Under the pieces are notes generated by a model. That model was not told the origin of the DNA. It saw only the letters and a list, made by a program, of their open reading frames with translations, and did no database searches. A program made the translations under genes and the position numbers. A stretch of DNA of 27,094 nt from Thermohalobaculum sp964576075 (GTDB taxonomy: Bacteria > Pseudomonadota > Alphaproteobacteria > Rhodobacterales > Rhodobacteraceae), in assembly GCA_964576075.1 (NCBI GenBank), contig CAZNTX010000054.1, positions 1-27,094 of the forward strand, written 5' to 3'. The first letter of the stretch is position 1; each line of letters starts with the position of its first letter. Below, piece by piece: positions 1 to 8,603 of this stretch.

Positions 1-2288
1 CGGGCGTCGCGAACACGTGGGGGTATGGCGCGATGACCAACTCCTACAACGACATCCACAAGTCCCGCGCGATCTTCATCATCGGCGGCAACCCGGCCGA
101 GGCGCATCCGGTCTCGCTGCTCCATGTCCTGAAGGCCAAGGAGGAGAACAACGCGCCGCTCATCGTCTGCGACCCGCGCTTCACCCGCACGGCGGCGCAT
201 GCCGACGAATACGTCCGCTTCCGCCCGGGCAGCGACGTCGCCCTCGTCTGGGGCCTCCTCTGGCACATCTTCGAGAACGGCTGGGAGGACAAGGAGTTCA
301 TCCGCACCCGCGTCTGGGGGATGGACCAGATCAAGGAAGAGGTCGCGAAGTGGACCCCCGAGGAGGTCGAGCGCGTCACCGGCACCCCCGGCAGCCAGCT
401 CGAGCGCGTCGCGCGGACCCTCGCCAACAACCGCCCGGGCACGGTGATCTGGTGCATGGGCGGCACCCAGCACACCAACGGCAACAACAACACCCGCGCC
501 TACTGCATCCTGCAGCTCGCGCTCGGCAACATGGGCACCGAGGGCGGCGGCACCAACATCTTCCGCGGCCACGACAACGTGCAGGGCGCCACCGATCTCG
601 GCGTGCTCTCCCACACCCTGCCCGGCTATTACGGCCTCAAGACCGGCTCCTGGAAGCACTGGGCGCGCGTCTGGGCGGGCTCGACCACCCATGACGACGC
701 TGCGGAGGAGGAATACCAGTTCCTGCTCTCCCGGTTCCGCTCCAAGGACCTGATGGAGTCGAAGGGCATCCCGGTGTCGCGCTGGATCGACGGCGTGCTC
801 GAGGACAAGGCCAACATGGACCAGCCGGACAATGTCCGCGCCATGGTGCTCTGGGGCCACGCGCCCAACTCCCAGACCCGCCTGACCGAGATGAACAAGG
901 CGATGAACAAGCTCGACATGCTTGTGGTCATCGACCCCTATCCGACGGTCTCGGCGATCCTCCACGACCGCCAGGACGGCGTCTATCTCCTGCCGGCCTG
1001 CACCCAGTTCGAGACCCGCGGCTCGGTGACGGCCTCCAACCGCTCGATCCAGTGGCGCGAGAAAGTGGTCGACCCGCTCTTCGAGTCGAAGACCGACCAC
1101 TGGATCATCACCCGCTTCGCCGAGAAGTTCGGCTTCGCCGACCGGCTGCTGCGCAACGTCTCGATGGAGGGCGACGAGCCGAACATCGAGGACATCACCC
1201 GCGAGTTCAACCGCGGCATGTGGACGGTGGGCTATACCGGCCAGTCCCCGGAGCGCATCAAGCTCCACATGGCCAACCAGCACACCTTCGACCGCACCAC
1301 GCTGCAGGCGATCGGCGGCCCGGCGGACGGGGACTACTACGGCATGCCCTGGCCCTGCTGGGGAACGCCCGAGATGAAGCATCCGGGCACGCCCAACCTC
1401 TACGACATGTCGAAGCCGGTCTCGAAGGGCGGCCTCACCTTCCGCGCCCGCTTCGGCGTGGAGCGCAACGGCGAAAACCTGCTCGCCGAGGGCGTCTACT
1501 CCCAGGGCTCGGAGATCCAGGACGGCTATCCCGAGTTCACCATGGCGATGCTCAAGGAGCTCGGCTGGGACGGCGACCTGACCGAGGAGGAGCGCGCCGC
1601 GATCGAGGGCGTGGCCGGCGACAAGACCAACTGGAAGACCGACCTCTCCGGCGGCATCCAGCGCGTCGCGATCAAGCACGAATGCGCCCCCTTCGGCAAC
1701 GCCAAGGCCCGCGCCGTGGTCTGGACCTTCCCCGACCCGGTGCCCCTCCACCGCGAGCCGCTCTACACCTCGCGCCGCGATCTGGTCGCCGACTACCCCA
1801 CCTATGACGACCGGAAGGACTATCGCCTGCCGACGCTCTACGCCTCGATCCAGAAGACCGACCACTCCAAGGACTACCCGATCATCCTCACCTCCGGCCG
1901 GCTCGTGGAGTATGAGGGCGGCGGCGACGAGACCCGCTCCAACCCCTGGCTCGCCGAGCTCCAGCAGGAGATGTTCGTCGAGATCAACCCGTTCGACGCC
2001 AACAATCTCGGCATCCAGGACGGGGTCGCGGTCTGGGTCGAGGGCCCGGAGGGCGGCAAGGTGAAGGTCGCCGCCATGGTCACCGAGCGCGTGGGCCGCG
2101 GCGTCGCCTTCATGCCGTTCCACTTCGGCGGCCACTTCCAGGGCGAGGATCGCCGCTCGCACTACCCGAAAGGCGCCGACCCCTACGTCCTCGGCGAAAG
2201 CTGCAACACCGCGCAGACCTATGGCTACGACTCCGTCACCCAGATGCAGGAGACGAAGGCCACGCTCTGCAAGATCATGAAAGCGTGA
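1..2288 (+). CDS. Formate dehydrogenase alpha subunit, FDH3-type molybdopterin oxidoreductase (5' truncated)
   Basis: The reading frame is open from base 3 through the window edge, so the gene starts upstream; about 761 C-terminal residues are visible. The protein oxidises formate to CO2 at a bis-molybdopterin-guanine-dinucleotide metal centre and passes electrons to the beta subunit. Visible segments fit the molybdopterin oxidoreductase fold: FIIGGNPAEAHP and CDPRFTRTAAHAD (cofactor-binding domain), GNMGTEGGGTNIFRGHDNVQG, and a C-terminal molydopterin-binding domain with LTSGRLVEYEGGGDETRSNP and MPFHFGGHFQG. The N-terminal Fe-S domain and the Cys/Sec metal ligand lie outside the window, so metal and Sec use cannot be judged. 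The beta gene follows after 14 bases with a GGAGG-type ribosome site. The FDH3 assignment rests on remembered similarity to Rhodobacterales proteins; another molybdoenzyme substrate is possible but less likely. Confidence 0.88.
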   Translation, partial: GVANTWGYGAMTNSYNDIHKSRAIFIIGGNPAEAHPVSLLHVLKAKEENNAPLIVCDPRFTRTAAHADEYVRFRPGSDVALVWGLLWHIFENGWEDKEFIRTRVWGMDQIKEEVAKWTPEEVERVTGTPGSQLERVARTLANNRPGTVIWCMGGTQHTNGNNNTRAYCILQLALGNMGTEGGGTNIFRGHDNVQGATDLGVLSHTLPGYYGLKTGSWKHWARVWAGSTTHDDAAEEEYQFLLSRFRSKDLMESKGIPVSRWIDGVLEDKANMDQPDNVRAMVLWGHAPNSQTRLTEMNKAMNKLDMLVVIDPYPTVSAILHDRQDGVYLLPACTQFETRGSVTASNRSIQWREKVVDPLFESKTDHWIITRFAEKFGFADRLLRNVSMEGDEPNIEDITREFNRGMWTVGYTGQSPERIKLHMANQHTFDRTTLQAIGGPADGDYYGMPWPCWGTPEMKHPGTPNLYDMSKPVSKGGLTFRARFGVERNGENLLAEGVYSQGSEIQDGYPEFTMAMLKELGWDGDLTEEERAAIEGVAGDKTNWKTDLSGGIQRVAIKHECAPFGNAKARAVVWTFPDPVPLHREPLYTSRRDLVADYPTYDDRKDYRLPTLYASIQKTDHSKDYPIILTSGRLVEYEGGGDETRSNPWLAELQQEMFVEINPFDANNLGIQDGVAVWVEGPEGGKVKVAAMVTERVGRGVAFMPFHFGGHFQGEDRRSHYPKGADPYVLGESCNTAQTYGYDSVTQMQETKATLCKIMKA

Positions 2289-2302
2289 GGGAGGGCTGAC
2301 CC

Positions 2303-2896
2303 ATGGCACGCGCCAAATTCCTCTGCGACGCCGAGCGCTGCATCGAGTGCAACGCCTGCGTCACCGCCTGCAAGAACGAGCACGAGGTCCCCTGGGGCAT
2401 CAACCGCCGCCGCGTGGTGACCATCTCCGACGGCAAGCCGGGCGAGCGGTCGATCTCCGTCGCCTGCATGCACTGCTCGGACGCCCCCTGCATGGCCGTC
2501 TGCCCGGTGGACTGCTTCTACCAGACCGATGACGGCGTGGTCCTCCACTCCAAGGACCTCTGCATCGGCTGCGGCTACTGCTTCTACGCCTGCCCCTTCG
2601 GCGCCCCGCAGTATCCCCAGGCCGGCAATTTCGGCTCCCGCGGCAAGATGGACAAATGCACCTTCTGCGCCGGCGGCCCGGAAGAGGACATGTCCGAGAA
2701 GGAGTTCCAGAAATACGGCCGGAACCGCATCGCCGAGGGCAAGCTGCCGATCTGCGCGGAGATGTGCGCCACCAAGGCCCTCCTCGCCGGCGACGGCGAC
2801 GACGTGGCCGACATCTACCGCGAGCGCGTCGTCGCCCGCGGCTTCGGCTCCGGCGCCTGGGGCTGGGGCACGGCCTACGACCAGAAGGCCAACTGA
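2303..2896 (+). CDS. Formate dehydrogenase beta subunit, four [4Fe-4S] electron-transfer protein (FDH3B-like)
   Basis: This 197-residue ferredoxin-like subunit would carry electrons from the alpha subunit to an acceptor. Sixteen cysteines fall in four ligand sets: C13/C16/C19/C23, C55/C58/C63/C67, C87/C90/C93/C97, and C119/C122 with C151/C155. This is the layout of FdnH/HybA/DmsB-type subunits. There is no C-terminal transmembrane anchor and no signal peptide; in this group the complex may be exported with the alpha subunit or stay cytoplasmic. The start at 2303 has AGGGAGG eight bases upstream, and the gene sits 14 bases after alpha, so the two are co-transcribed. No cytochrome b (gamma) gene follows: a strong hairpin lies 55 bases after the stop and the next gene is on the other strand. 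Confidence 0.9.
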   Translation: MARAKFLCDAERCIECNACVTACKNEHEVPWGINRRRVVTISDGKPGERSISVACMHCSDAPCMAVCPVDCFYQTDDGVVLHSKDLCIGCGYCFYACPFGAPQYPQAGNFGSRGKMDKCTFCAGGPEEDMSEKEFQKYGRNRIAEGKLPICAEMCATKALLAGDGDDVADIYRERVVARGFGSGAWGWGTAYDQKAN

Positions 2897-2950
2897 TCCG
2901 CTCGTGAGGACGGCGGGCTCGCCCGCCGCCCGCAACGGGCGAACGCCACG

Positions 2951-2979
2951 ACGCCCGGGAGCCCCGCTCCCGGGCGTTT
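2951..2979 (+). terminator. Hairpin terminator after the formate dehydrogenase genes
   Basis: An 11-bp perfect stem (2951-2961 with 2967-2977, core CGCCCGGGAG) closes a five-base loop and runs into a short TTT. It begins 55 bases after the beta-subunit stop. The T-run is short, as is common in high-GC genomes. Confidence 0.65.
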
Positions 2980-3087
2980 CCGTTGCGCCACCCGCCCCGG
3001 AGCGCACGACGCCGGGCCTTCGCGCCGCCGCGGCCGCGGGCGAGGACGGCGGCCCCGCCGCCGCCCGCAGCCCGCAAAAGGCGCAAT

Positions 3088-3110
3088 GCCCGGGAGCCTC
3101 GCTCCCGGGC
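3088..3110 (-). terminator. Hairpin, probable terminator for the aminotransferase side
   Basis: A 9-bp perfect stem (GCCCGGGAG, 3088-3096, with 3102-3110) closes a five-base loop. It lies 45 bases beyond the stop of the minus-strand aminotransferase, and on that strand a CCTTTTG stretch follows a few bases later. The stem is symmetric and could act on either strand. Confidence 0.5.
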
Positions 3111-3155
3111 GTTTCCGCTCGGCGATCCCCCGCGAAAAGCGCGCGGCGGCGGGGC

Positions 3156-4331
3156 TCAGGAGACCGGCTGCGCCGCCGCCTCCGCCGCCACCCGCGCCAC
3201 CGTCTCCAGCGCGGGCACCAGCACGGCCTCCGGCTGCGTGAGCGCGATCCGCACATGCCCCGCCGCCGCCCGCCCGAAGCTCTCCCCCGGCATCACGGCG
3301 ATCAAATGCTCCTCGAGCAGCCGCTCGGCGAAGGCGGTCCCCGACAGCCCCGTCGGGCGAATGTCGAGCATCAGATACATCCCCCCCTCGGGCGGCGAGA
3401 CGCGAACGCCCGGCCCCTCCCCGAGCGCGGCGAGCGCCGCATCCCGCCGGGTCCGGTAGCGTGCGCGGATCTCCGCCTCGGCCTCGCCCCCCGCCTCGAG
3501 CGCATGGGCGGCCGCGTCCTGGATGAACCCCGCGATGCCGTAGGTGGTCGTCACCTGAAGCTCGGCGATCCGCGCGATGGCATCCTCCGGCCCCGCGACC
3601 CAGCCGACCCGGAACCCCGTCATCCCGTGGCTCTTGGACATCGAGCCGACCGAGAGGCAGCGCTCCGCGAGCCCCGGGATTCCGCGCGGCGCCACATGCG
3701 CGCCCTCCCAGACCTGGCTCGCATAGACCTCGTCGGCGATCAGCACGATATCCCGCTCCGCGCAAAGCCGGCCGAGCGCCTCGAGCCGCGCGCGCCGGTA
3801 GACCGCCCCCGTCGGGTTGTTCGGCGTGTTGATCAGGATCGCGCGGGTCTCGGGCGTGAGCGCCGCCGCGATCGCCTCCGCATCAGGCTGGAAGCCGTCC
3901 TCCGCCCGGCAGGGCACGAGGATCGGCCGCGCACCGACCGCGCGCACCGTCTGCGCATAGGTCGCGTAATAGGGGTCGAGCAGGATGCAGGCATCGCCCG
4001 GATCGAGCGCCGCGGCCATGGCGGCGAAGAGCCCGGCCTGCCCGCCGACCGTGACGGTGATCTGCTCCGGCGCCGTCGGCACCGGCTCTCGCCGGGCGAT
4101 GGCGGCGCGCAGCCGGTCGCTCCCCTCGACCGGAGCATAGCCCGTGCGCCCGGCGGCGACGCTCTCGGCCATCGCCTCGAGTATGCCCGGATGGGGCGGC
4201 AGGTCGTGGTCCCCGATGGAGAGGGAGACCACTGGCTTGCCCGCGGCGGCGAGGCTGCGGGCGCGGTAGTAGAGCCCCCAGCCATCGTCCCCGCCGGGAA
4301 CGATCTGGCGGATTCGCGAGGAGAGGCGCAT
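3156..4331 (-). CDS. PLP-dependent class I/II aminotransferase, AruH-like
   Basis: This 391-residue fold-type I aminotransferase transfers an amino group between an amino acid and a 2-oxo acid. It shows NNPTG (171-175), D200 and Y203 in IADEVY, the Schiff-base lysine K233 in SMSKSHGMTG, and R241 in FRVGW. From memory, the C-terminal block with GGMYLMLDIRPTGLS and AAGHVRIAL closely resembles arginine:pyruvate transaminase AruH, but substrate specificity cannot be read from sequence and an aspartate/alanine-type enzyme is possible. The start has CGGAG five bases upstream. It lies 48 bases after degP on the same strand and may be read through from the hflK operon; nothing functional links it to proteolysis. 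A hairpin follows its stop. Confidence 0.88.
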   Translation of the reverse strand: MRLSSRIRQIVPGGDDGWGLYYRARSLAAAGKPVVSLSIGDHDLPPHPGILEAMAESVAAGRTGYAPVEGSDRLRAAIARREPVPTAPEQITVTVGGQAGLFAAMAAALDPGDACILLDPYYATYAQTVRAVGARPILVPCRAEDGFQPDAEAIAAALTPETRAILINTPNNPTGAVYRRARLEALGRLCAERDIVLIADEVYASQVWEGAHVAPRGIPGLAERCLSVGSMSKSHGMTGFRVGWVAGPEDAIARIAELQVTTTYGIAGFIQDAAAHALEAGGEAEAEIRARYRTRRDAALAALGEGPGVRVSPPEGGMYLMLDIRPTGLSGTAFAERLLEEHLIAVMPGESFGRAAAGHVRIALTQPEAVLVPALETVARVAAEAAAQPVS

Positions 4332-4379
4332 GGCGGCTCCGAGGGGTTGAGGCAGCCCCGACGCCCGGGGCCGCGGGGG

Positions 4380-5837
4380 TCACTCGACGGGGAGCGGCAC
4401 GAAGCGCAGATCCGCGCCAGACTGCACGAGGAGGAGCACCGAGGCGCGCCCGTCGGCGCGGGCGTCCTCGATGGCCTCGCCGACTTCGGACGGCGCCGTC
4501 ACCGGCTCCTGGCCGACCTCGAGGATCACGTCGCCGACGCGCAGGCCCTTGCGGCTCGCCGGACCGTCGTCGGCGAGCGCGAGGATGGCGACGCCCGTGA
4601 CGTCCTCTGACAGGCCGAAGCGGCTGCGCAGAGCCTCGTCGAGGGTGGCCAGCGTGAACCCGCCGGCGGCGATCTCCTCGCCGGAGGGGGCGGGGCCCGC
4701 GACGGAGGGGTCGACCGCCGCGACGGCCTCCTGGTTCTCGAGCCGGCCGAGGCGGACCCGCACCGTCACCGTCTTGCCCTTGCGGAAGACCACGACGCGC
4801 ACGGTCTTGCCGACCGGGGTCTCGGCCACCATCCGGGGCAGGTCGCGCATCTCCTCGACGTCGCGCCCGTCGAACCGCAGGATCACGTCGCCGGGCTGGA
4901 TGCCCGCGCTCTCGGCAGGGCCTTCCGGCGTCAGGCTCGCGACGAGGGCGCCGGAGGCGGCGTCGAGCCCGAGCGTCTCGGCGAGGTCCTGGGTGACTTC
5001 CTGGATGCGCACGCCGAGCCAGCCGCGCCGGGTCTCGCCGAACTGGCGAAGCTGGGAGATCACGTTCTTGGCGAGCGCGGAGGGGACGGCGAAGCCGATG
5101 CCGATGGAGCCGCCGGAGGGGGAGATGATCGCGGTGTTCACGCCGATCACCTGCCCGTCGAGATTGAAGAGCGGCCCGCCGGAGTTGCCGCGGTTGATCG
5201 CGGCGTCGGTCTGCAGGAAGTCGTCATAGGGGCCGGCCTTGATGTCGCGGTTGCGCGCCGAGATGATGCCGGCGGAGACCGAGCCCCCGAGGCCGAAGGG
5301 GTTGCCGATGGCGAGGACCCAGTCGCCGACGCGGGCGGCGGCGCTGTCGCCGAAGCTCACGAAGGGGAGCGGCGCCTCGGGCTGGATCTTGAGGAGGGCG
5401 AGGTCGGTCTTGTCGTCGGTCCCCACCACCCCGGCGTCGTAGGACGTGCCGTCGGGGAAGTTGACCTCCACCTCGTCGGCCTCCCGGATCACGTGGTTGT
5501 TGGTGACGACGAAGCCGTCTTCGGAGATCACGAAACCCGAGCCGAGCGACTGCACAGGGCGGCCGCGCTGGGGCGCCTGGTCGAAGAAGTCGCGGAAGAG
5601 ATCGCCGAAGGGGCTCTCGGGCAGCGGGGGGGCGTCCGGACCCTCGGGCAGGGTCTGCTTGGTGGAGATGTTGACCACTGCGGGGCTCAGCCGCTCCGCG
5701 AGGTCGGCGAAGCTGCCCGGCGCGTCGCGCGCCGCGGCCGGGGGCGCGGCGGGCAGCGACAGGGCGAGGGCGGCGAGGAGGACGGCGAGCGCCCGGATCG
5801 CGCGCGGCGGGAAGAAGGGAATCGCGAGGGACGTCAT
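4380..5837 (-). CDS. degP: Periplasmic serine endoprotease DegP/MucD (Do family)
   Basis: The protein degrades and chaperones misfolded envelope proteins. From the start at 5837 it is 485 residues: a signal peptide (about 1-37, hydrophobic LAVLLAALALSLPA, ending AAA-RD), a trypsin-like domain with the triad H115 (TNNHVI), D145 (KTDLALLKI) and S219 (GNSGGPLF), PDZ1 (about 272-363) and PDZ2 (about 395-485). The start was chosen because it gives a proper signal peptide and has GGAGG ten bases upstream; the frame stays open another 36 codons upstream but that stretch looks non-coding. It is the last gene of hflK-hflC-DUF2065-degP, a common alphaproteobacterial order that groups membrane and periplasmic quality control. 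Confidence 0.95.
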   Translation of the reverse strand: MTSLAIPFFPPRAIRALAVLLAALALSLPAAPPAAARDAPGSFADLAERLSPAVVNISTKQTLPEGPDAPPLPESPFGDLFRDFFDQAPQRGRPVQSLGSGFVISEDGFVVTNNHVIREADEVEVNFPDGTSYDAGVVGTDDKTDLALLKIQPEAPLPFVSFGDSAAARVGDWVLAIGNPFGLGGSVSAGIISARNRDIKAGPYDDFLQTDAAINRGNSGGPLFNLDGQVIGVNTAIISPSGGSIGIGFAVPSALAKNVISQLRQFGETRRGWLGVRIQEVTQDLAETLGLDAASGALVASLTPEGPAESAGIQPGDVILRFDGRDVEEMRDLPRMVAETPVGKTVRVVVFRKGKTVTVRVRLGRLENQEAVAAVDPSVAGPAPSGEEIAAGGFTLATLDEALRSRFGLSEDVTGVAILALADDGPASRKGLRVGDVILEVGQEPVTAPSEVGEAIEDARADGRASVLLLVQSGADLRFVPLPVE

Positions 5838-5884
5838 CGGGCACCTGCCTCCGAATTTGTTGGGCCGACGGGCCGCGGTGCGGC

Positions 5885-6085
5885 TCAGCTGCGCACCAGA
5901 AGGTAGACCACCACGCCGAGCACGGCCATGGCAAGACCGCCCCATCTGAGCCGCTCCGGGTCGATCTCCCGAAGCTGTGCGAGCAGCGTCTCCACACGGG
6001 TGGAGAAGAGGGCCACTGCGAGGCCCTCAACCACGAGCACGAGCGCGAGCGCCGCGCCGAGATCGCCGAGCGCGAGGGACGACAT
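5885..6085 (-). CDS. DUF2065 small inner-membrane protein
   Basis: This 66-residue protein has two predicted membrane helices (about 8-26 and 48-64) separated by a short charged loop with REIDPERLRWGG. The helix-loop-helix arrangement with PERLR and a C-terminal VVYLLVRS matches the DUF2065 family as I remember it, a family that typically follows hflC. Its function is not established. It starts 12 bases after the hflC stop and ends 47 bases before degP, so it belongs to the same transcription unit. A role with HflKC or FtsH is only guilt by association. Confidence 0.85.
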   Translation of the reverse strand: MSSLALGDLGAALALVLVVEGLAVALFSTRVETLLAQLREIDPERLRWGGLAMAVLGVVVYLLVRS

Positions 6086-6097
6086 GCGTCGCCGCCG

Positions 6098-7219
6098 TCA
6101 CTCCTGCTCGGCCGGAGCCGGCTCCGCCTCGGGCTCCGCCGGGGCGGGAGCCTCCTCGCCGGCCTGCGCCGGCTCCTCGGCCGCAGCCTCCTCGCCTGCC
6201 GGCGCCTCGGACGGCACCAAGGCCGAGGCCGCGCGGGCGGCGGCGGCCGGGTCGATCATCGAGCCGACCGCGCCGTCGCTCTTCAGATACTCGAAGAATT
6301 CTCCGTCGGGCGAGATCACCAGAGTCGAGTTCTGGCCCTGCAGGGCCCGCTCATAGGCCTTGAGGGAGCGGAAGAAGGCGAAGAACTCGGCGTCCTGGCC
6401 GAAGGCCTGGGCGTAGATGCGGTTGCGCTCGGCATCCGCCTCGCCGCGGATCTCCTCGGCCCGACGCTCGGCGTCCGAGATCAGCTCCACCGCCTCGCGC
6501 TCGGCGGTGGCGCGGACCTCCTGGGCGCGCTCCTGGCCGCGGGCCCGCTCGTCCGCCGCCTCGCGCTCGCGCTCGGCGTTCATGCGGCGGTAGGTGGCCT
6601 CGAGGTTCTCGGCCGGCAGGTCGGCGCGCTTGATGCGCACGTCGATGATCAGCACGCCGAGATCGAGAGCGTTCTTCCGGGCGACCTCGGTGATGCGGCG
6701 CATCAGCTCGGTCCGCTCGGCGGAGAGCACGGCGTCGGACGGCACCGAGCCGAGCACCTCGCGCAGCGCCGCGTTCAGCACCGATTCGAGCCGCTGGAGC
6801 GCGGCGAACTCCGACTGCACCGCCTGGCGGAACGTCACCGGCTCGCGGATGCGCCAGCGGGCGAAGGCGTCGACCACGAGGCGGCGGTCGTCGATCGGGG
6901 TGACCTCCAGGGGCGCCGTGTCGAGCGCGAGGATGCGATCCTCGTAATAGACCACGTCCTGGATGATCGGGAGCTTGAAGTAGAGCCCGGGGCCGCGCTC
7001 GTAGCTCACATCCTCGAGCTTTTCCTCGGGCACTTCGCGGGCCGCCTCGCTGTCGGCCGCGATCTCGGCCGAGGTGGAGACGAGGCCGCGGATCTCGCGC
7101 TTGACCTCGCCGAACTGGAGCACGAGGGCCTGCTGGCGCTCGTCGACGATGAAGACCGAGGACAGCACGGTCACGACGACGACGGCGAGGACGGCGATAA
7201 CGATCGGGATCTTGCGCAT
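6098..7219 (-). CDS. hflC: HflC, SPFH-domain modulator of FtsH protease
   Basis: HflC pairs with HflK in an inner-membrane complex that encloses and modulates the FtsH protease. The 373-residue protein has one N-terminal membrane helix (about 5-25, IVIAVLAVVVVTVLSSVFIV), followed by VDERQQALVLQFGEV, typical of the start of the SPFH domain, then a long charged helical region rich in AERE/ADAER. The last 60 or so residues are an Ala/Pro/Glu tail, which makes it longer than the usual ~290-330 residue HflC. Its ATG overlaps the hflK stop as ATGA, which indicates translational coupling. Confidence 0.95.
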   Translation of the reverse strand: MRKIPIVIAVLAVVVVTVLSSVFIVDERQQALVLQFGEVKREIRGLVSTSAEIAADSEAAREVPEEKLEDVSYERGPGLYFKLPIIQDVVYYEDRILALDTAPLEVTPIDDRRLVVDAFARWRIREPVTFRQAVQSEFAALQRLESVLNAALREVLGSVPSDAVLSAERTELMRRITEVARKNALDLGVLIIDVRIKRADLPAENLEATYRRMNAEREREAADERARGQERAQEVRATAEREAVELISDAERRAEEIRGEADAERNRIYAQAFGQDAEFFAFFRSLKAYERALQGQNSTLVISPDGEFFEYLKSDGAVGSMIDPAAAARAASALVPSEAPAGEEAAAEEPAQAGEEAPAPAEPEAEPAPAEQE

Positions 7220-8427
7220 CAGTTGGCCTCCTGACCGGCCGGGTTGCGACTCGTCTGCCGACGGAGCTGATCGAGCGGGAGATAGGGCACCACGCCCTGC
7301 CCGCCGCCGGCGCCGCCGCCCACGTTCTGGTCGATGATCACCTTGTCGACGTCGCCGAGGACCTTCTCCATGGTCTCGAGGAACATACGCTTGCGGGTGA
7401 CCTCGGGCGCCGAGGCGTATTCGTTGTAGATCGAGGTGAAGCGGGCGGCCTCACCCTTGGCCTCGTTGACGACGCGGGCCCGGTAGCCCTCCGCGTCCTG
7501 GAGGATCTGGGCGACCTCGCCGCGCGCCTCGGCGAGCGTCTTGTTGGCGAAGGCCTCGGCGCGCTTCTCCGCGGTGTCGCGGTCCTGCGCGGCGGCCTGA
7601 ACTTCGCGGAAGGCGTCGATCACCTGCTCGGGCGGATCGGCCTCCTCGAAGTTGACGCGGATGATGTTCACGCCGGAATTGTAGCCGTCCATCGTCGACT
7701 GGATCAGCTCCTGCACCTGCGCGGAGATCACCGCGCGGTCGCGGTTGAGGATCGGCTTCAGCTCGCGCTGGCCGATGACCTCGCGCATCGCCGATTCGGA
7801 CACGGCGCGGATCGTCGACTCGGGCTCGGCGAGGTTGAACAGGTAGTCCGCCGGATTGCGGATGTTCCACACCACCTGGAAGCCGATGTCGACGATGTTC
7901 TCGTCGCCGGTCAGCATCAGGCCGCGATCGCCGCGCATGCCGCGCTGCCCGGCCTGGGAGCCGAGGCCGACATTGACGGTGTTCTCGCGGGTGACGGGCA
8001 GGATCTCGTAGGTGACGAGCGGCCAGGGGGCGAAGTTGAGACCGTCCGTCCCGATCTGGGAGAACTTGCCGAGGAACAGCTCCACCGAGCGCTCCGAGGT
8101 GTCCACCCGGTAGAACGAGTTGAACAGCCAGACGAGGACGACCACGCCGGCGATCCCGAGCAGCACGAACTTCTCGGAGAACGGGAAGCGCGGGCGCCCG
8201 CCGCCGCCCCCGCCGGGGCCGCGCGGGCCGCCGCCGCGCCCGCCGAGGATGACGCGAAGCTGGTCGCGCCCCTTGCGGATCAGATCGTCGAGATCGGGGC
8301 CTTGGCCGCCGCCGCCGCCCCCACCGCCGCCGCCGGGGCCGGAGCCCCAAGGGTTGCGGCCGCCGCCGCCCCGGTTGCCGCCGCCGCCGCCCCAGGGACC
8401 GCCGCCGTTGTTGCTATTGAATGGCAT
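7219..8427 (-). CDS. hflK: HflK, SPFH-domain modulator of FtsH protease
   Basis: This 402-residue protein is the larger partner of HflC. Residues 1-80 are extremely glycine-rich (runs of 5-9 Gly around 13-41 and 65-77), then comes a membrane helix (about 87-105) followed by YRVDTSERSVELFLGKF, the SPFH start, and a long helical region containing AEKRAEAFANKTLAEARGE. A Gly-rich N-terminus is known in HflK. The start at 8427 has GGAGAGG just upstream. It is the first gene of the operon; the 176 bases before it (8428-8603) must contain the promoter, but I see no convincing -35/-10 pair there, only a direct repeat of ACCTGGG at 8512 and 8524. Confidence 0.95.
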   Translation of the reverse strand: MPFNSNNGGGPWGGGGGNRGGGGRNPWGSGPGGGGGGGGGGQGPDLDDLIRKGRDQLRVILGGRGGGPRGPGGGGGGRPRFPFSEKFVLLGIAGVVVLVWLFNSFYRVDTSERSVELFLGKFSQIGTDGLNFAPWPLVTYEILPVTRENTVNVGLGSQAGQRGMRGDRGLMLTGDENIVDIGFQVVWNIRNPADYLFNLAEPESTIRAVSESAMREVIGQRELKPILNRDRAVISAQVQELIQSTMDGYNSGVNIIRVNFEEADPPEQVIDAFREVQAAAQDRDTAEKRAEAFANKTLAEARGEVAQILQDAEGYRARVVNEAKGEAARFTSIYNEYASAPEVTRKRMFLETMEKVLGDVDKVIIDQNVGGGAGGGQGVVPYLPLDQLRRQTSRNPAGQEAN

Positions 8428-8603
8428 GACCTCTCCGGATTTCGACCGGACCCGCTCGCGGGGCCCTCTCAGTTTCGCGCGTCATAGCAGACCGTGCCGC
8501 AAGCGCGCCACACCTGGGGTTAGACCTGGGATTTCCGCCCCCGCCTTCAAGGCTCGGCGGACCGCGAGCGCACCCGGGCAGAGGCGCGCATCGTCGCGGC
8601 CGC

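Larger units (their letters stand above)
2906..3117. repeat. Two direct copies of a ~77-bp GC-rich hairpin-bearing element
   Basis: Copy 1 (2906-2982) and copy 2 (3042-3117) both begin GAGGACGGCGG, share CGCCGCCCGCA in the middle, and end with a GCCCGGGAG / CTCCCGGGC hairpin followed by GTTTCCG. The ends are nearly identical and only the middle differs. They lie between the convergent fdh and aminotransferase genes, about 136 bases apart. This looks like a small dispersed intergenic element that supplies a terminator, duplicated so that each convergent gene has one. Whether it recurs elsewhere in the genome cannot be seen here. Confidence 0.75.

Noticed and set aside
2529..4610. A 693-codon plus-strand open frame
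   Set aside because: It overlaps fdhB, both hairpin repeats and the antisense of the aminotransferase and degP; the composition is Arg/Pro/Ala noise typical of high-GC shadows.
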